DNA of 64,000 nt, taken from Platanthera guangdongensis (taxonomy: Eukaryota > Streptophyta > Magnoliopsida > Asparagales > Orchidaceae). The stretch spans positions 4,110,332-4,174,331 of the forward strand of contig CM077150.1 of the NCBI GenBank assembly GCA_039583875.1, read 5' to 3'. A program made the position numbers and the translations under genes. Below the pieces are notes generated by a model. That model saw nothing but the letters and a program-made list of their open reading frames with translations. It was not told the DNA's origin and did not search any database. Positions 45,567 through 58,266 of the stretch are shown here, one piece after another. How positions within the stretch are numbered: position 1 is the first letter of the stretch; the number at the start of each line of letters is the position of its first letter.

Positions 45567-47003
45567 TCAAACTTGGCAGCACATGCCGAGTTTGCTCCTC
45601 AACTTCAAGAACGTCTCCACCTTCAGTGCTTTGGTGAAAATATCCGCAACCTGCTCTCCGGTAGGACAATATACGACTTCAACCGTCTTCAGCTCCACTT
45701 GCTCACGAAGGAAGTGGTACCTCGTCTCGATATGTTTGATACGCCCATGTAGCACCTGGTTCTTTGCGAGTTGGATGACCGACATGTTATCAACGTACAT
45801 CGTCATAGGCCCATACAACGGATGATGTAGCTCCTCCATGATGTTCCTTAGCCAGATCGCCTGGCAGGTACAGGCCGCTGCTGCTATATACTCCGCTTCG
45901 CATGAAGACAAGGCAATCGTCGCCTGTTTCTTCGAACTCCATGAGAACACTCCCGTTCCCACATGAAAAGCATACCCGGAAGTGCTCTTCCGGTCATTCA
46001 CATCACCTCCATAGTCACTGTCCGAATACCCGACTAACTTCAGCTCCTCTCCAGCGGAATACTTCAGGCCGTGTCCACTCGTCCCGTTCACATATCTTAG
46101 GATCCTCTTCGCTGCCGTGAAGTGGTCCTGCTTCGGTTCCTCCATGCACCTGCTTACAACTCCAACAGCGTACATGATGTCCGGCCTGGTGAAGGTCAAG
46201 TAGCGTAAGCTTACGACCAAACTCTTGAACATCGTGGGGTCAACCGCTCCTTCCTTCGAGTCCTTCCTTAGCTTTAGCCCGGGATCGACAGGAGTGGAGA
46301 TAGCCTTGCTATCCTCCATCCTGAATTTCTTCAGGATCTCTTCCGCATACTTCTTCTGCGAAATTATGATGCCGTCTCCTCTCTGCTGTACCTCTACTCC
46401 CAGAAAATTGTTGAGCTCACCAAGGTCCGTCATCTCGAACTCCTTCATGGTTCTCTTGAACTCCTCAAACATCACGGGGTTGTTGCCGGTGAAGATCATG
46501 TCGTCTACATATAGACATATGATCATCATGTCTCCACCCTTCTTCACCTTGGTGTATAGAGCATACTCATAGGGGAACTTCTTATAATCGTGTTTCTGGA
46601 GGTAGGCATCAATCCTCCCATTGCAGGCACGAGCTCCTTGCTTCAAACCGTACAGAGCCTTGTCCAACTTGCATACTTTCCTCTCCTGCCCCTTCACCAC
46701 ATAACTTGGGGGTTGTTCAATGTACATATCCTCTTCTAGGTAACCATTCAAGTAGGCTGACACAGCATCCATCTGCAGGATCTTCCATCCATAGTGAGCT
46801 GCCAGTGCTATGATCAACCTGATAGTGTCAATCCTCGCCACTGGAGCGAAAACCTCGTCGTAGTCCACTCCTTGGACTTGCCTATAGCCCTTCACGACGA
46901 GTCTTGCCTTGTGCTTCTCCACAGCTCCGTCCTTGTTCTTCTTCAACTTGTAGACCCACTTCACCCCGAGGGGTTTGTGCCCAGCTGGAGGGTCTACAAG
47001 TCT
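45567..47003 (-). pseudogene. Copia reverse transcriptase and RNase H
   Basis: The open block 45567-46964 (465 codons) begins within the RT start (WVYKLKKNKDG), continues with KARLVVKGYRQ, DAVSAYLNGYLEEDMYIEQP and the YVDDM catalytic box, then RNase H with the conserved SDSDYGGD, CEAEYIA, DNMSVIQLAKN and ADIFTKAL motifs. It ends shortly after LGMCCQV, just before the polypurine tract. A TAG at 47004-47006 separates it from the upstream block at a place where the family has Trp (NDT-stop-RLVD). This is the best-preserved Copia part. Confidence 0.85.
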
Positions 47004-49693
47004 CTAGGTGTCATTCTTCTTGATGGATGCCATCTCATCATCCATCGCCTTCCTCCACGACTTCTCCTGGACAGCTTCCTCATAAGAGTGGGGCTCACAA
47101 TCTGCGAGTAGGCAATATAAAGAAAAATTAGTATATGTCGGCGCCGTCTCCTCGTAGATCTCCTCCAACCTGCTCATCCTAGGCTGAGGACGATCCGTCT
47201 TGCTCCCGCTGGTACTTGCTCCACTGGAGTAGGGAGTGAGAGCTCCCCCTGACTCCCTGCTGGGTGGTGATGGTGGCTCAGCTCCACCCATCTCAGCTTC
47301 TGCTTCCTGACCACCCCCTTTTTCCTCATTATCAAAGAACATCCCCTTGACGTTCCTCACTTCTTCATCCCAGCTCCAGCTGCTATCTTCCTCAAACACA
47401 ACATCTCTTGAGATGATAGTCTTCTCTGTCACCGGGTTGTACAACTTGTAAGCTTTGCTAGCTGGAGCGTAGCCTACGAAGATGCACTTCTCACTTCTGT
47501 CATCCAGCTTCTTTCTTCTCTGGTCCGGGACATGAGCATAAGCTACACATCCAAAAACCCTTAAGTGCTTCACACTTGGCTTCCACCCACTCCAGACTTC
47601 AAACGGAGTCATAAACTTCACACTGTTTGTTGGACATCGGTTCAGTAAGTACAAAACTACCTGTACTGCCTCCGCCCAAAACTTCTTCGACAACCCCTTG
47701 GCCTTCACCATGCTCCTTTCCATATTCATGATGGTCAAGTTCTTCCTCTCTGCCACTCCGTTTTGCTGAGGTGAGTATGCCGCCGTCAGCTGATGAGTGA
47801 TTCCCCATTCTTTGCAAAATTCATCGAACAACCTAGAGGTGTACTCCCCACCTCTATCAGTCCTCAACACCTTCAGTGGTTGTCCCACTCTCCTTCTCCG
47901 CCATTATCTTGAACTCCTTGAATTTGTCAAGAGTCTCAGTCTTCTCCTTCAGGAAATATACCCAACACTTCCGACTGAAGTCATCAGTGAAGGTGATATA
48001 GAACTTGCTCCCACCTACTGAGGTAGTCTCAAACGGACCAGCTATGTCCTAATGAACTAGCTCAAGCTGTCTTCTCGCCCTTCTGGACTTGCCTCCTTCA
48101 AACGTCAATCTCTTCTGCTTCCCCTTTGTGCATGCCTCACAGACCTCCGGTGGAGGCGAGATCATAGGCAGTCCCTCTACCATCTTGGAATGAGATAACA
48201 ACTTCAGGCCTGTGAACCCCAGATGACCCATCTGGTGGTGCCACAGCCAAGCTTCCTCTTCTTCCTCCGTCCTCGCAAGACACGCCGTCTCCCTGACATC
48301 CATACTTAGAGTAAAAAGACGATTCGTCGTCATCTTCACCCTTACTACTTCCCTTCCTTGACGATCCTTCATAGCTAAAATGCCATCCCTCAGCAGGACA
48401 CGATAGCCCTTTTCTACTAGCTGCCCAAGACTTAGGATGTTACTCCTCAAGCCTGACACATAGAATACATCATTGAGATACACCTCCTTCCCATTCATGG
48501 TAACTGCAATCACTCTTCCTTCCACTGAAATCTTCGAAGCGTCGCCAAAACTGACCTCACCACTATTTGGTTCGAGGCTAGTGAACAGCTCCTTCTCTCC
48601 ACACATGTGGTTACTTGCGCCTGTATCCAAGTACCACACACCGTTCCTCTCACCTCCTGCTCCTTGGACGGTTAGGAACATCATCGGGTCGCCACCCGTG
48701 TTGCTTGCTTCAACGTAATGGTTGGCTTCTCCTCCTTTCTTTGGAGCCCAACAGTCATATCTCATATGCCCAAACTTGCTACAGTTGTAACATTGAATTT
48801 GTGACATATCACCTCTTTCTCTTCCTTGACCTCTTCCTTGGCCTCTACCTTCGCCTCTTCCTCTTCCTCCTGCATCTTGCCTCCAACCTTGAGGTTGCTC
48901 AGCTTCTCTCTGGTTGTACTCGTTCCTACCTTGGTCTCTTCCTCCTCTTCTTCCTCTACCTCTTCCTTGGTAGCCTCGGCCACGCTGGCCTCCTCCTCTT
49001 CCTGAAACTCTCTCCAAAATTTAACTGAGTCTGAAGTGCTTTACCCAAGCCACTCGACTCCTCATCGTCCTGCAACATGCGGTACTCGTGAGCTTGCAGT
49101 GAGCCAACAAGTTCATCCACTGTCATCAAGGTGAGATCTTTTGACTCCTCAATCGCCACCACCACATGCCTGAACTTTTTGGACATGGATCGCAAGAGCT
49201 TCTACATGAAGCTTACGTCATCTGTCACCTCTCCATTCCTCTTCATCTCATTCGTGAGTGTCCGCAGACGAGTCACGTAGTCACCAACCTTCTCTGAACT
49301 CTGCATCTTCATCACTTCATATTGGGCCCGAAGGGATTGCAGCTTCACCTTCTTAGCTTTATCCACTCCCTGCATGGAGCGTTGCAAAATCTCCCATGCC
49401 TCCTTTGATGTCCCGGCATCTGAGATCTTTTCGAAAGTCGCCTCATCCACTCCTTAGTACAGTAAGAAGAGAGCCTTCTTGTCCCTCTTCTTAGACTCCC
49501 TCAACGCCGTCCTCTGAGCGTTAGTCAATGCCGCCTCTGCTTCCGCAGTAAGCTCCTCAATGCCGTCCTCTACTACCTCCCATAGCTCCTTCGAGGCGAG
49601 CAACACCTTCATCTGGATACTCCAATTTCCATAATTGGTCTTTGTCAACTTGGGGACTTGCCCCGGCATGGCACCTCCCATCTCCATCTCCAC
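47004..49693 (-). pseudogene. Copia gag, protease and integrase
   Basis: Gag starts near 49693 (KLTKTNYGNWSIQMK) with stops TAA at 49454-49456 and TAG at 49202-49204, then a small frameshift near 49010. A CCHC knuckle (CYNCSKFGHMRYDC) lies near 48770-48810, the protease site WYLDTGASNHM near 48620, and the pre-integrase zinc region (HHQMGHLG ... CEACTKGKQ) near 48120-48240. A TAG at 48049-48051 precedes the integrase core: [22 protein letters not shown] (catalytic D), NGVAERKN (catalytic E). The order is complete; at least four lesions make it non-functional as read. Confidence 0.85.
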
Positions 49694-49743
49694 TAGTCAC
49701 TGAACTTTCCGAGCGATTCACACACAACTTCCAGGGTCGAACC

Positions 49744-49760
49744 TGGCTCTGATACCACCT
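49744..49760 (-). promoter_or_regulatory. Copia primer-binding site (tRNA-iMet)
   Basis: The minus strand reads GGTGGTATCAGAGCCAGGTT directly after the LTR end CCAACA. TGGTATCAGAGCCAGG is the classic initiator-Met tRNA complement. Confidence 0.9.
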
Positions 49761-50463
49761 GTTGGAAACGTGCATGGGTTCCCTGAGCACACAATACAAC
49801 TTCACCAACTCAATGCTACTCCACTAAATTCAGTTGCCGAGAAATTCCTGCAGGCGGGACCACCTCCCCCCCCCCCCCCCCGCGAGAACCTCCTGCCGCG
49901 AGACCTTCCTGCCGGCGAGGACGAACTCAGCCGAGGTGAACCACGCGAGCAGCACCGCGAGCCTAGGGACGGCGAGCTCCAGCAGCTAGGGAGGCGAGAG
50001 CCTTTCACCGAGATGATCCACCAGCCGGGATGGGTCCTAGCGAGACGCAGCCGCGAGCGGGACCACCGGGCGAGAGCGAGATGCGCGATCACCACTCCCG
50101 GCGAGGTCACCTTGCAGTGAGACCACCAGCACGGCTTGCTCCAGCGGGTTAGGGCCGACTAGCTCCAGCGAGATGTGCAAGGCGAGATGCCACCTCCTGT
50201 GAGATCCTCCGGGCGCTTGGTATAGTCGTTCCGGCTTTGTTAAAAAACAAAACGAACCAAAACAAATGCGTTAGCGCTGCGGCGCTTCACCGGGAGAGGA
50301 AGAAGAAGACTTTAGCCTTTTTCACTATTTCAACCTTTTCAAAATTTCTAACCGAATAACATGAACACCCCAAGCCTTTATATAGACACATATAACTAAT
50401 AGGAACACAACAAGTGTCCCCCCCTCATTAAATGCAACACTACTCTCTCTCCTCCATAAAAAC
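49761..50463 (-). repeat. Copia 5' LTR (right copy), part 1
   Basis: It starts TGTTGGAAACG on the plus strand. The LARD is inserted after AAAAC (50459-50463), and the LTR resumes at 56828-56904. Confidence 0.85.
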
Positions 50464-52994
50464 TGTCACGACCCGTCTCAACAAGATCAGAGTGCGCTTT
50501 GAGACGAGCCGTGATGCCACAGGCATGGGCGAAAAGAAAGTCATGCCTGCTAAGGCGGATGCAGAGTAGCTGATAATAGTTATTATTGAGTAAAATAGTT
50601 AGATTTTTATGCGGAAGCTCTTAAATTCACCAGTGAAAAGAGCTTTGATGCACATGTACTTGGTAAAATTCATGTTTTACAGGCTACTACAATAGTTCTC
50701 ATGCAGTTATGATTCAATAGAGGGTGCACATGCATTAATTCCAGATTCTAGTACATAAATATTTAAGTAGCCTAGCAGTTGTCCATGATGTCAGAGAAAA
50801 TGGCTGATTGCAATTATTACATAAAAGAATTAATTGACAGTAAAAGAAATGTAATCATAGAACCTGAAGCTTGATGCTGATCGGGGTCGAGGACCTGGCG
50901 GCGCTGCACGAATTCTAAGGCAATTCCAAGACATAAAGGAAAAGCCTCAGAACATTGAAATAAATAGGAGCACAGTAAGAGTAAAGTGCAGTAAAAGAAG
51001 CAGAAATATATGAGTGTATCAGTTTCTCATAAAGTTGTGTTATTCGAGGCAAGCAAATAAAAATGCTAAACAGAACATGTTTGTTTATTATACTACTTTG
51101 GAGTTTAACATTTAGACGGACCAAGAGATGTCATTAACGGTAATCAGTGGAAAGTGGAAGTGTTTTATTTGATGCACGTGATTCTGATGCAAGTCTGAAC
51201 GCAAGGCTTATCAAAATAATTGAGCTTGCTATGACCATTTGTTGGTTTCCGTTGTCAATCAAGCGGAAACTCGAGTCAAAGCGTCACATCAATTGAACAC
51301 TACCCTTCACTGATTGTGTATGACATTAATGACTTCAAAAAAATTCATGATTTAGGAGATTCGTAACGTGTCGAGACCGGATGCAAATTTAACGATACAA
51401 CTGTACAATATTAGAGTTCATGAATGCGGCAAGAGAGGACTTGAGTTATGGAGCCACATTCGCTCAATTCTTAGAACAGACTTAAGAAACCAGACAGACG
51501 TCAGAAACCGGATTCGATGACAACAGATTTGATGACACCAGATTCTTCGCCACAAGATTCGACGACGCGCACAAAACCGGATAAGGAGCAATATATTTAG
51601 CAGGTTCAAGTATGTACGAGTGATACGACCGTCATACGCTACTTTTCTGGACATTTAATATTCCCTTAGATTAATCATTTCCCAGACATAAATATCCTCC
51701 AAATAAGCTGTATATATGTATATACGAGCATGACACAAATCAGCAATCATTTAATTGTAATAAGAAATATTAACTGTATCCTTCAAAATATTCATTGTGG
51801 ATGTTCACATAAACTATAGGTCTCCTAATCATCCATCAAATGAGATCCAATTCATGTACAATTCTAACAATTCCTAATAATTCTCATTAGGGTATTCGTT
51901 AATCATTCCAACATATTTCGGTTTATACATCAAACAAGAAAAATTCGTATAATCATGAGATCAGACCAAATAATTGAAATTCAATGATTGCAAGGGAGAG
52001 AGAGATCTCTACTTGCTTGAAAGAGGCTAAAACTGGCGGCGGCTAAGTGCGCAAGCAAAAACAGAAATCCTGACTGGACCTGTTCAGGAACAATCACAGA
52101 CAATATTTGATAAATATATCTGACAAGGATCCAAAATGCTAGCACAAATAATTAAACGATACATAACTAAATCGAGAGAGGGCTAAGAAATTTACCTCCC
52201 TCATGAGCGAGGGGACGAGAGATACCACGCGGAAACGGAGACTTGACGATGCTTGAGTTAGGGGAAACCCTAATTCGGAGAGAATTTGGAGCGATTCCAC
52301 CACTAGGAACGAGGAGGGGCACTAGAAAACACACATACACAACGACTACGATAGGGGCAAAAATCATGAATCACAAAATATATGAAATCGGAGCATAATC
52401 TTTACAAGAAAACTCATGTAAATCTGGATAGAGATGAACGAGAGTGGAATCTTACCAATAGGAATCAAAACCGGGCCCAAAGAAGAGAGGGAAGGAAACC
52501 CTAAACGCTCTTCTTGCAAAAATCGGACCAATCGGAGAGGAAGAGGGCTGCCGAGGGAAGGGGAGGCGGCTGCCTTCGCTGATCGACGAAGAGGAGGCCT
52601 TGCCGACCCTAGGAGAAAGAGAGAAGGGAGCAGTCGGCCTCTGGAGGAGCAGGAGGCCGCCAGCCCTAGCATCGGAGGGGGGGGGGAGCTGTCGACCAAA
52701 GCAAGAGGGGTAGAAGCCGGAGGAGGCGGCGCCTGGAGCAGGAGGAGGCGGCGACGACCTGCGTGCGGCTGGCTGGAGACGGGAGGCGGAAATCGGCTGG
52801 ATGCGGGAGCCGACGGGATGCGGGAGCGGGTTGCGGCTTCAACAGGAGACGGGATCTGCGTGTGCGTGCTTGCGAGATTAAAAGAATCGGGGTGGGGGGG
52901 GGGGGGCTCGGGTAGGTACGAATTAGGTTAGGTTTTTCTTTTTTTTTTTAAAATAATGAAATAGGTTTTTTTTTTATAAAACCGGGTCGTTACA
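50464..52994 (-). repeat. LARD 3' LTR (left copy)
   Basis: 2531 bp, TGTCACGACCC to GGGTCGTTACA on the plus strand. It contains a GA/GC-rich zone (52440-52920) with open frames on both strands that are conserved in the partner LTR but look low-complexity. No protein family was recognised. Confidence 0.9.
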
Positions 52995-54289
52995 TTCTCC
53001 CCTACTTAGGAAGTTTAGTCCCGAAACTTCCCTGAGAAACTCTGAATGGTGTCAAAAACAACGAAGATTCAGACGATATTCATTCCAACAAGGTTTGCAG
53101 ATCAAGACACTATATAGAAATGACCTAGGGAGGACCCCTAGCGCCGCTCGGCCCACTAGCAGCCCATGGAGGGCCCATGACGCCATGGTGGTACAACCGG
53201 AATCTACAAGGCATAGAAGTTAACTATGAATATAAAGAAAACAGATAAAAGAACAAGCACAGAGACTTACTATGATCAAGAGAACAATTGCGGATACTTG
53301 CAACGCAGGTCAGATTCAAGTTCATAGGAGAACTCTTTAATCATAGCGGGTTCGGACATACGCGAAAGACCGACTTCAGAGAGCACATGAATTGTCTTCG
53401 ATTAGCCCAAAATTGAGCGGCAGAATGCGAGAATCCGGGAGCAAAAAGATCTTACACGGAGCGAATATAGAACGTCAACGGGGAAAAGAAGTTGGAGGAT
53501 GATTGAGTATCGACAGGAGCGAGTCAAACTGAAGTTGGAGAATCACCAGAAAACGCTGAAGCAATTCAGCAGAGTAATTCACAAGAAAAATTTCATTTCT
53601 TGCTGAAACTGAGAAACTATCTAGAAGAACATACAGGATGACCAGATAAAATTTACAGACATGCGAAACAGGAAGAACCAAAACACAAATATCAGAGGCT
53701 AGAAATTAGAAATTCTAACGCATTTCCTACTGTCAAGTATATAAATTATGTAATAATTACAGCATTTTCATTGGACAACTCTAGGTAATTTTCATACAAG
53801 TGCATCAATGAGAACATGTGTGATGTCAAGCAGATAGTAAATCCATGTGTGTACAATCATTATTGTTGTTCTTGACTTAACACTTGTGCAATGATTTATG
53901 ATATGCATGTAAATGAATGGATACACATGACAGGTTAAGACCCATATCACTTAACATGTCATGCATATTAGGACTCTAATGCCAGCGCACTTGAAAATAT
54001 TAAACCGCCCATACAATTTAATATTCGCAAGCGGTGTATATCCTAGTAGAAATTCATATGCACAAAAATGTTAAGTTTGCCCATAACCCCTTAACATTCG
54101 TGTGCATACTACTCATACTTATGAGTGAGTGTGTGCGTGTTTCAGCCGCGAACAACAAATAATGACAAGCTGAGTGAAGCAATGATGCATGCTTATATAT
54201 ATATATATATTTATTTATTTATAATAAAGTTCAAAATATTTGATAATTACAAAATACTTTATCTTTTAAAACCTCGCTCTGATACCAAC
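52995..54289 (-). other. LARD internal region, non-coding
   Basis: Only short, scattered open frames occur. The ends carry the polypurine tract and the tRNA-iMet primer site. A TA microsatellite lies at 54193-54210. Confidence 0.8.
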
Positions 54290-56827
54290 TGTCACGACCC
54301 GTCTCAACAAGATCAGAGTGCGCTTTGAGACGAGCCGTGATGCCACAGGCATGGACGAAAAGAAAGTCATGCCTGCTAAGGCGGATGCAGAGTAGCTGAT
54401 AATAGTTATTATTGAGTAAAATAACTAGATTTTTATGCAGAAGCTCTTAAATTCATCAGTGAAAAGAGCTTTGATGCACATGTACTTGGTAAAATTCATG
54501 TTTTACAGGCTACTACAATAGTTCTCATGCAGTTATGATTCAATAAAGGGTGCACATGCATTAATTCCAGATTCTAGTACATAAATATTTAAGTAGCCTA
54601 GCAGTTGTCCATGATGACAGAAAAAATGGCTGATTGCAATTATTACATAAAAGAATTAATTGACAGTAAAAAAATGTAATCATAGAACCTGAAGCTTGAT
54701 GATGATCGGGGTCGAGGACCTGGCGGCGCTGTACGAATTCTAAAGCAATTCCAAGACATAAAGGAAAAGCCTCAGAACATTGAAATAAATAGGAGCACAG
54801 TAAGAGTAAAGTGCAGTAAGAGAAGCAGAAATATATGAGTGTATCAGTTTCTCATAAAGTTGTGTTATTCGAGGCAAGCAAATAAAAATGCTAAACAGAA
54901 CATGTTTGTTTATTATACTACTTTGGAGTTTAACATTTAGACGGACCAAGAGATGTCATTAGCGGTAATCAGTGGAAAGTGGAAGTGTTTTATTTGATGC
55001 ATGTGATTCTGATGCAAGTCTGAACGCAAGGCTTATCAAAATAATTGAGCTTGCTATGGCCATTTGTTGGTTTCCGTTGTCAATCAAGCGGAAACTCGAG
55101 TCAAAGCGTCACATCAATTGAACACTACCCTTCACTGATTGTGTATGACATTAATGACTTCAAAAAAATTCATGATTTAGGAGATTCGTAACGTGTCGAG
55201 ATCGGATGCAAATTTAGCGATACAACTGTACAATATTAGAGTTCATGAATGCGGCAAGAGAGGACTTGAGTTATGGAGCCACATTCGCTCAATTCTTAGA
55301 ACAGACCTAAGAAACCAGACAGACGTCAGAAACCAGATTCGATGACAACAGATTTGATGACACCAGATTCTTCGCCACAAGATTCGACGACGCGCACAAA
55401 ACCGGATAAGGAGCAATATATTTAGCAGGTTCAAATATGTACGAGTGATACGACCGTCATACGCTACTTTTCTGGACATTTAATATTCCCTTAGATTAAT
55501 CATTTCCCAGACATAAATATCCTCCAAATAAGTTGTATATATGTATATACGAGCATGGCACAAATCACCAATCATTTAATTGTAACAAGAAATATTAACT
55601 GTATCCTTCAAAATATTCATTGTGGATGTTCACATAAACTATAGGTCTCCTAATCATCCATCAAATGGGATCCAATTCATGTACAATTCTAACAATTCCT
55701 AATAATTCTCATTAGGGTATTCGTTAATCATTCCAACATATTTCGGTTTATACATCAAACAAGAAAAATTCGTATAATCATGAGATCAGACCAAATAATT
55801 GAAATTCAATGATTGCAAGGGAGAGAGAGATCTCTACTTGCCTGAAAGAGGCTAAAACTGGCAGCGGCTAAGTGCGCAAGCAAAAACAGAAATCCTGACT
55901 GGACCTGTTCAGGAACAATCACAGACAATATTTGATAAATATACCTGACAAGGATCCAAAATGCTAGCACAAATAATTAAACGATGCATAACTAAATCGA
56001 GAGAGGGCTAAGAAATTTACCTCCCTCATGAGCGAGGGGACGAGAGATACCACGCGGAAACGGAGACTTGGCGATGCTTGAGTTAGGGGAAACCCTAATT
56101 CGGAGAGAATTTGGAGCGATTCCACCACTAGGAATGAGGAGGGGCACTAGAAAACACACATACACAAGGGTTAGACGACTACGATCGGGGCAAAAATCAT
56201 GAATCACAAAATATATGAAATCGGAGCATAATCTTTACAAGAAAACTCATGCAAATCTGGATAGAGATGAACGAGAGTGGAATCTTACCAATAGGAATCA
56301 AAACCGGGCCCCAAAGAAGAGAGAGAAGGAAACCCTAAACGCTCTTCTTGCAAAAATCGGACCAATCGGAGAAGAAGAGGGCTGCCGAGGGAAGGGGAGG
56401 CGGCTGCCTTCGCTGATCGACGAAGAGGAGGCCTTGCCGACCCTAGGAGAAAGAGAGAAGGGAGCAGTCGGCCTCTGGAGGAGCAGGAGGCCGCCAGCCC
56501 TAGCATCGGAGGGGGGGGGGAGCTGTCGACCAAAGCAAGAGGGGTAGAAGCCGGAGGAGGCGGCTCGTGGAGCAGGAGGAGGCGGCGACGACCTGCGTGC
56601 GGCTGGCTGGAGACGGGAGGCGGAAATCGGCTGGATGCGGGAGCCGACGGGATGAGGGAGCGGGTTGCGGCTTCAGCAGGAGACGGGATCTGCGTGTGCG
56701 TGCTTGCGGGATTAAAAGAACCGGGGTGGGGGGGGGGGGGCTCGGGTAGGTACGAATTAGGTTAGGTTTTTCTTTTTTTTTTTAAAAATAATGAAATAGT
56801 TTTTTTTTATAAAACCGGGTCGTTACA
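54290..56827 (-). repeat. LARD 5' LTR (right copy)
   Basis: 2538 bp, partner of 50464-52994, with scattered substitutions and small indels, including a short insertion near 56166. Confidence 0.9.
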
Positions 56828-56904
56828 AAAACTAACATATAAAACATATATATATATAATAGAAAAAAAACAAGTTGACCCGGTCAACAATATTAACTCC
56901 AGCA
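56828..56904 (-). repeat. Copia 5' LTR (right copy), part 2
   Basis: This continues the LTR from 50463 (AAAACTAACATATAAAACAT) and ends ATTAACTCCAGCA, matching the left LTR edge at 45557. The first five bases are the LARD target duplication. Confidence 0.85.
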
Positions 56905-57300
56905 GTCCAGAGAGTAACCGGTATTTAATATTGCACTCATTCATCAAGTAATTATTGAATTTTGAACTTTTTGACTATATGAATCTCATTCATCAAGTAA
57001 TCATTATTTAATATTGTACTCAATTTTCTTATCCTTGTTTATCTTTAAGAATTGATTGTTCAAACAACTTAGATTGTTCGAATTGACTACCAAGTTGATT
57101 TTCATTATGAAGCCATGTCCAATTCAAATGACTTCTCTCTAACCTTTTGTACTGGGCAGAATGAGTTGTAACAATTAATTTTTTTTCTCCTTATACACAT
57201 CCAAAGCAAGCATCCTTTTACAATATGCACTTAGTATTCTATTTTCCATGGAGAGCTTTGTAATATTTCTCACGGTTTCTTCAAGTTCTCCTCAATTTCA
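56905..57300. other. AT-rich sequence right of the Copia element
   Basis: It may be host intron sequence. A short diverged repeat with CTCATTCATCAAGTAAT occurs at 56936 and 56986. No CDPK exon is seen. Confidence 0.4.
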
Positions 57301-57305
57301 TATTT

Positions 57306-57700
57306 TGTTACAGTCGTAGCTCTTAGAACCGGGCTGGACCCAGGCTGGCTGGTTCCTCCCGGGCAATTCCCACAATTCCCGGTCTGGGTATCGTAATAGG
57401 GTTGTGGCCCATACGCCATAACCCTTCTCCGCACATGTTCTCAGTGCGGTGGGTTGTTGAGGCCGAAGCTCGATTTGCAAACCTCCTTGATAAGAACTCC
57501 TCCTAATGAGTCTTATCAAGGAGGTTTGGGGATCGAGCTTCAGTCTCAACAACCCGCCGTGCTGAGAACATGTTTGAAGAAGGGTTGAGGTGTATGAGCT
57601 ACGATCCTGTTACGACACCCGGGCCAGAAATCATGGGAATTTCTCAGGAGGAACCAGCCAGCCTGGGTCCAACCCGGTTCTGGCAGCTACAACCGTAACA
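57306..57700. mobile_element. Foldback (MITE-like) element with long inverted arms
   Basis: The 395-bp element is an inverted repeat with arms of nearly 190 bp. It begins TGTTACAGTCGTAGCT and ends AGCTACAACCGTAACA, with a short centre near 57500-57515. TATTT flanks both sides (57301-57305 and 57701-57705). It has no coding capacity. Five-base duplication and TGTTAC ends do not fit the common Stowaway, Tourist or hAT patterns, so the superfamily is open. Confidence 0.75.
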
Positions 57701-57705
57701 TATTT

Positions 57706-58251
57706 CTAGTGCACTCCCTTCAGAAATCCCATTGCTTGCAACACCATCTTCTACCTTATCAACTGCGAACTATAAATTGAAGGGAACACATGGCATGTAG
57801 AAGTTCTTGGATGCAGATCCACGAGCAATGCTACTAGTGTGGAACAACATTATTGAACGTTGAGCAAACCTATCAAAGCCCACTCCACGAGTCAAACTTA
57901 TTGAGCCGATGGGTCAAGCTAGAACTATGAGCAAATTGATGTCAAGCTAAACCTAACTCGACTCATTGATTGGAGATCTTAAGATCTCGTCATACCATGA
58001 CACTGCGATGGTTCCTCATTGAAAGGTAACGATGGATCATGACCTGCCTTTTATAGGACACTTGTACTCTTTATTCCAACCCTCCAAGTGGTGATATCTT
58101 GGATGTAGATGGATATTTATGGTCAAATACTTTCCACATGGACATGTTGATAAGTATAAAACTAGGCTTGGTATCATGGGCTTTAAGCATACGTGATACT
58201 GACTTTTTTGTCATTTTTTTTATTCGTGTCATGTTTCAATTTTATTCTATT
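57706..58251. other. Unassigned sequence leading into a Copia fragment
   Basis: No intact gene. From about 58220 the plus strand begins to resemble the Copia RT (RVMFQFYSILFSMA), which continues after the LINE at 59200. Confidence 0.4.
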
Positions 58252-58266
58252 TTGTTCTCTATGGCA

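Larger units (their letters stand above)
50464..56827 (-). mobile_element. LARD-like non-autonomous LTR element in the Copia LTR
   Basis: Two long direct repeats (50464-52994 and 54290-56827; about 98 percent alike in the stretches compared) with TG...CA ends flank 1295 bp. The target duplication AAAAC is perfect (50459-50463 and 56828-56832). A tRNA-iMet primer site (minus TTGGTATCAGAGCGAGG, 54272-54288) lies by the right LTR and a polypurine tract (minus AAGTAGGGGAGAA, 52995-53007) by the left one. No gag or pol coding is present, so it must depend on a partner. Confidence 0.9.
44843..56904 (-). mobile_element. Ty1/Copia retrotransposon, its right LTR split by a LARD
   Basis: Minus-strand order gag, protease, integrase, RT, RNase H is the Copia arrangement. 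The right LTR (5') begins next to a tRNA-iMet primer site at 49744-49760. The left LTR ends at 45557 next to the polypurine tract TTTGAGGGGGAGTT. The right LTR is cut by 50464-56827 and ends CTCCAGCA at 56904. The left LTR lacks about 60 bp at its outer end, so no target duplication can be read. Lineage within Copia is not assigned. Confidence 0.85.

Noticed and set aside
52434..52931. 165-codon ORF in the LARD LTR
   Set aside because: GA-rich low-complexity sequence; the copy in the other LTR breaks into shorter frames, so coding is not conserved.
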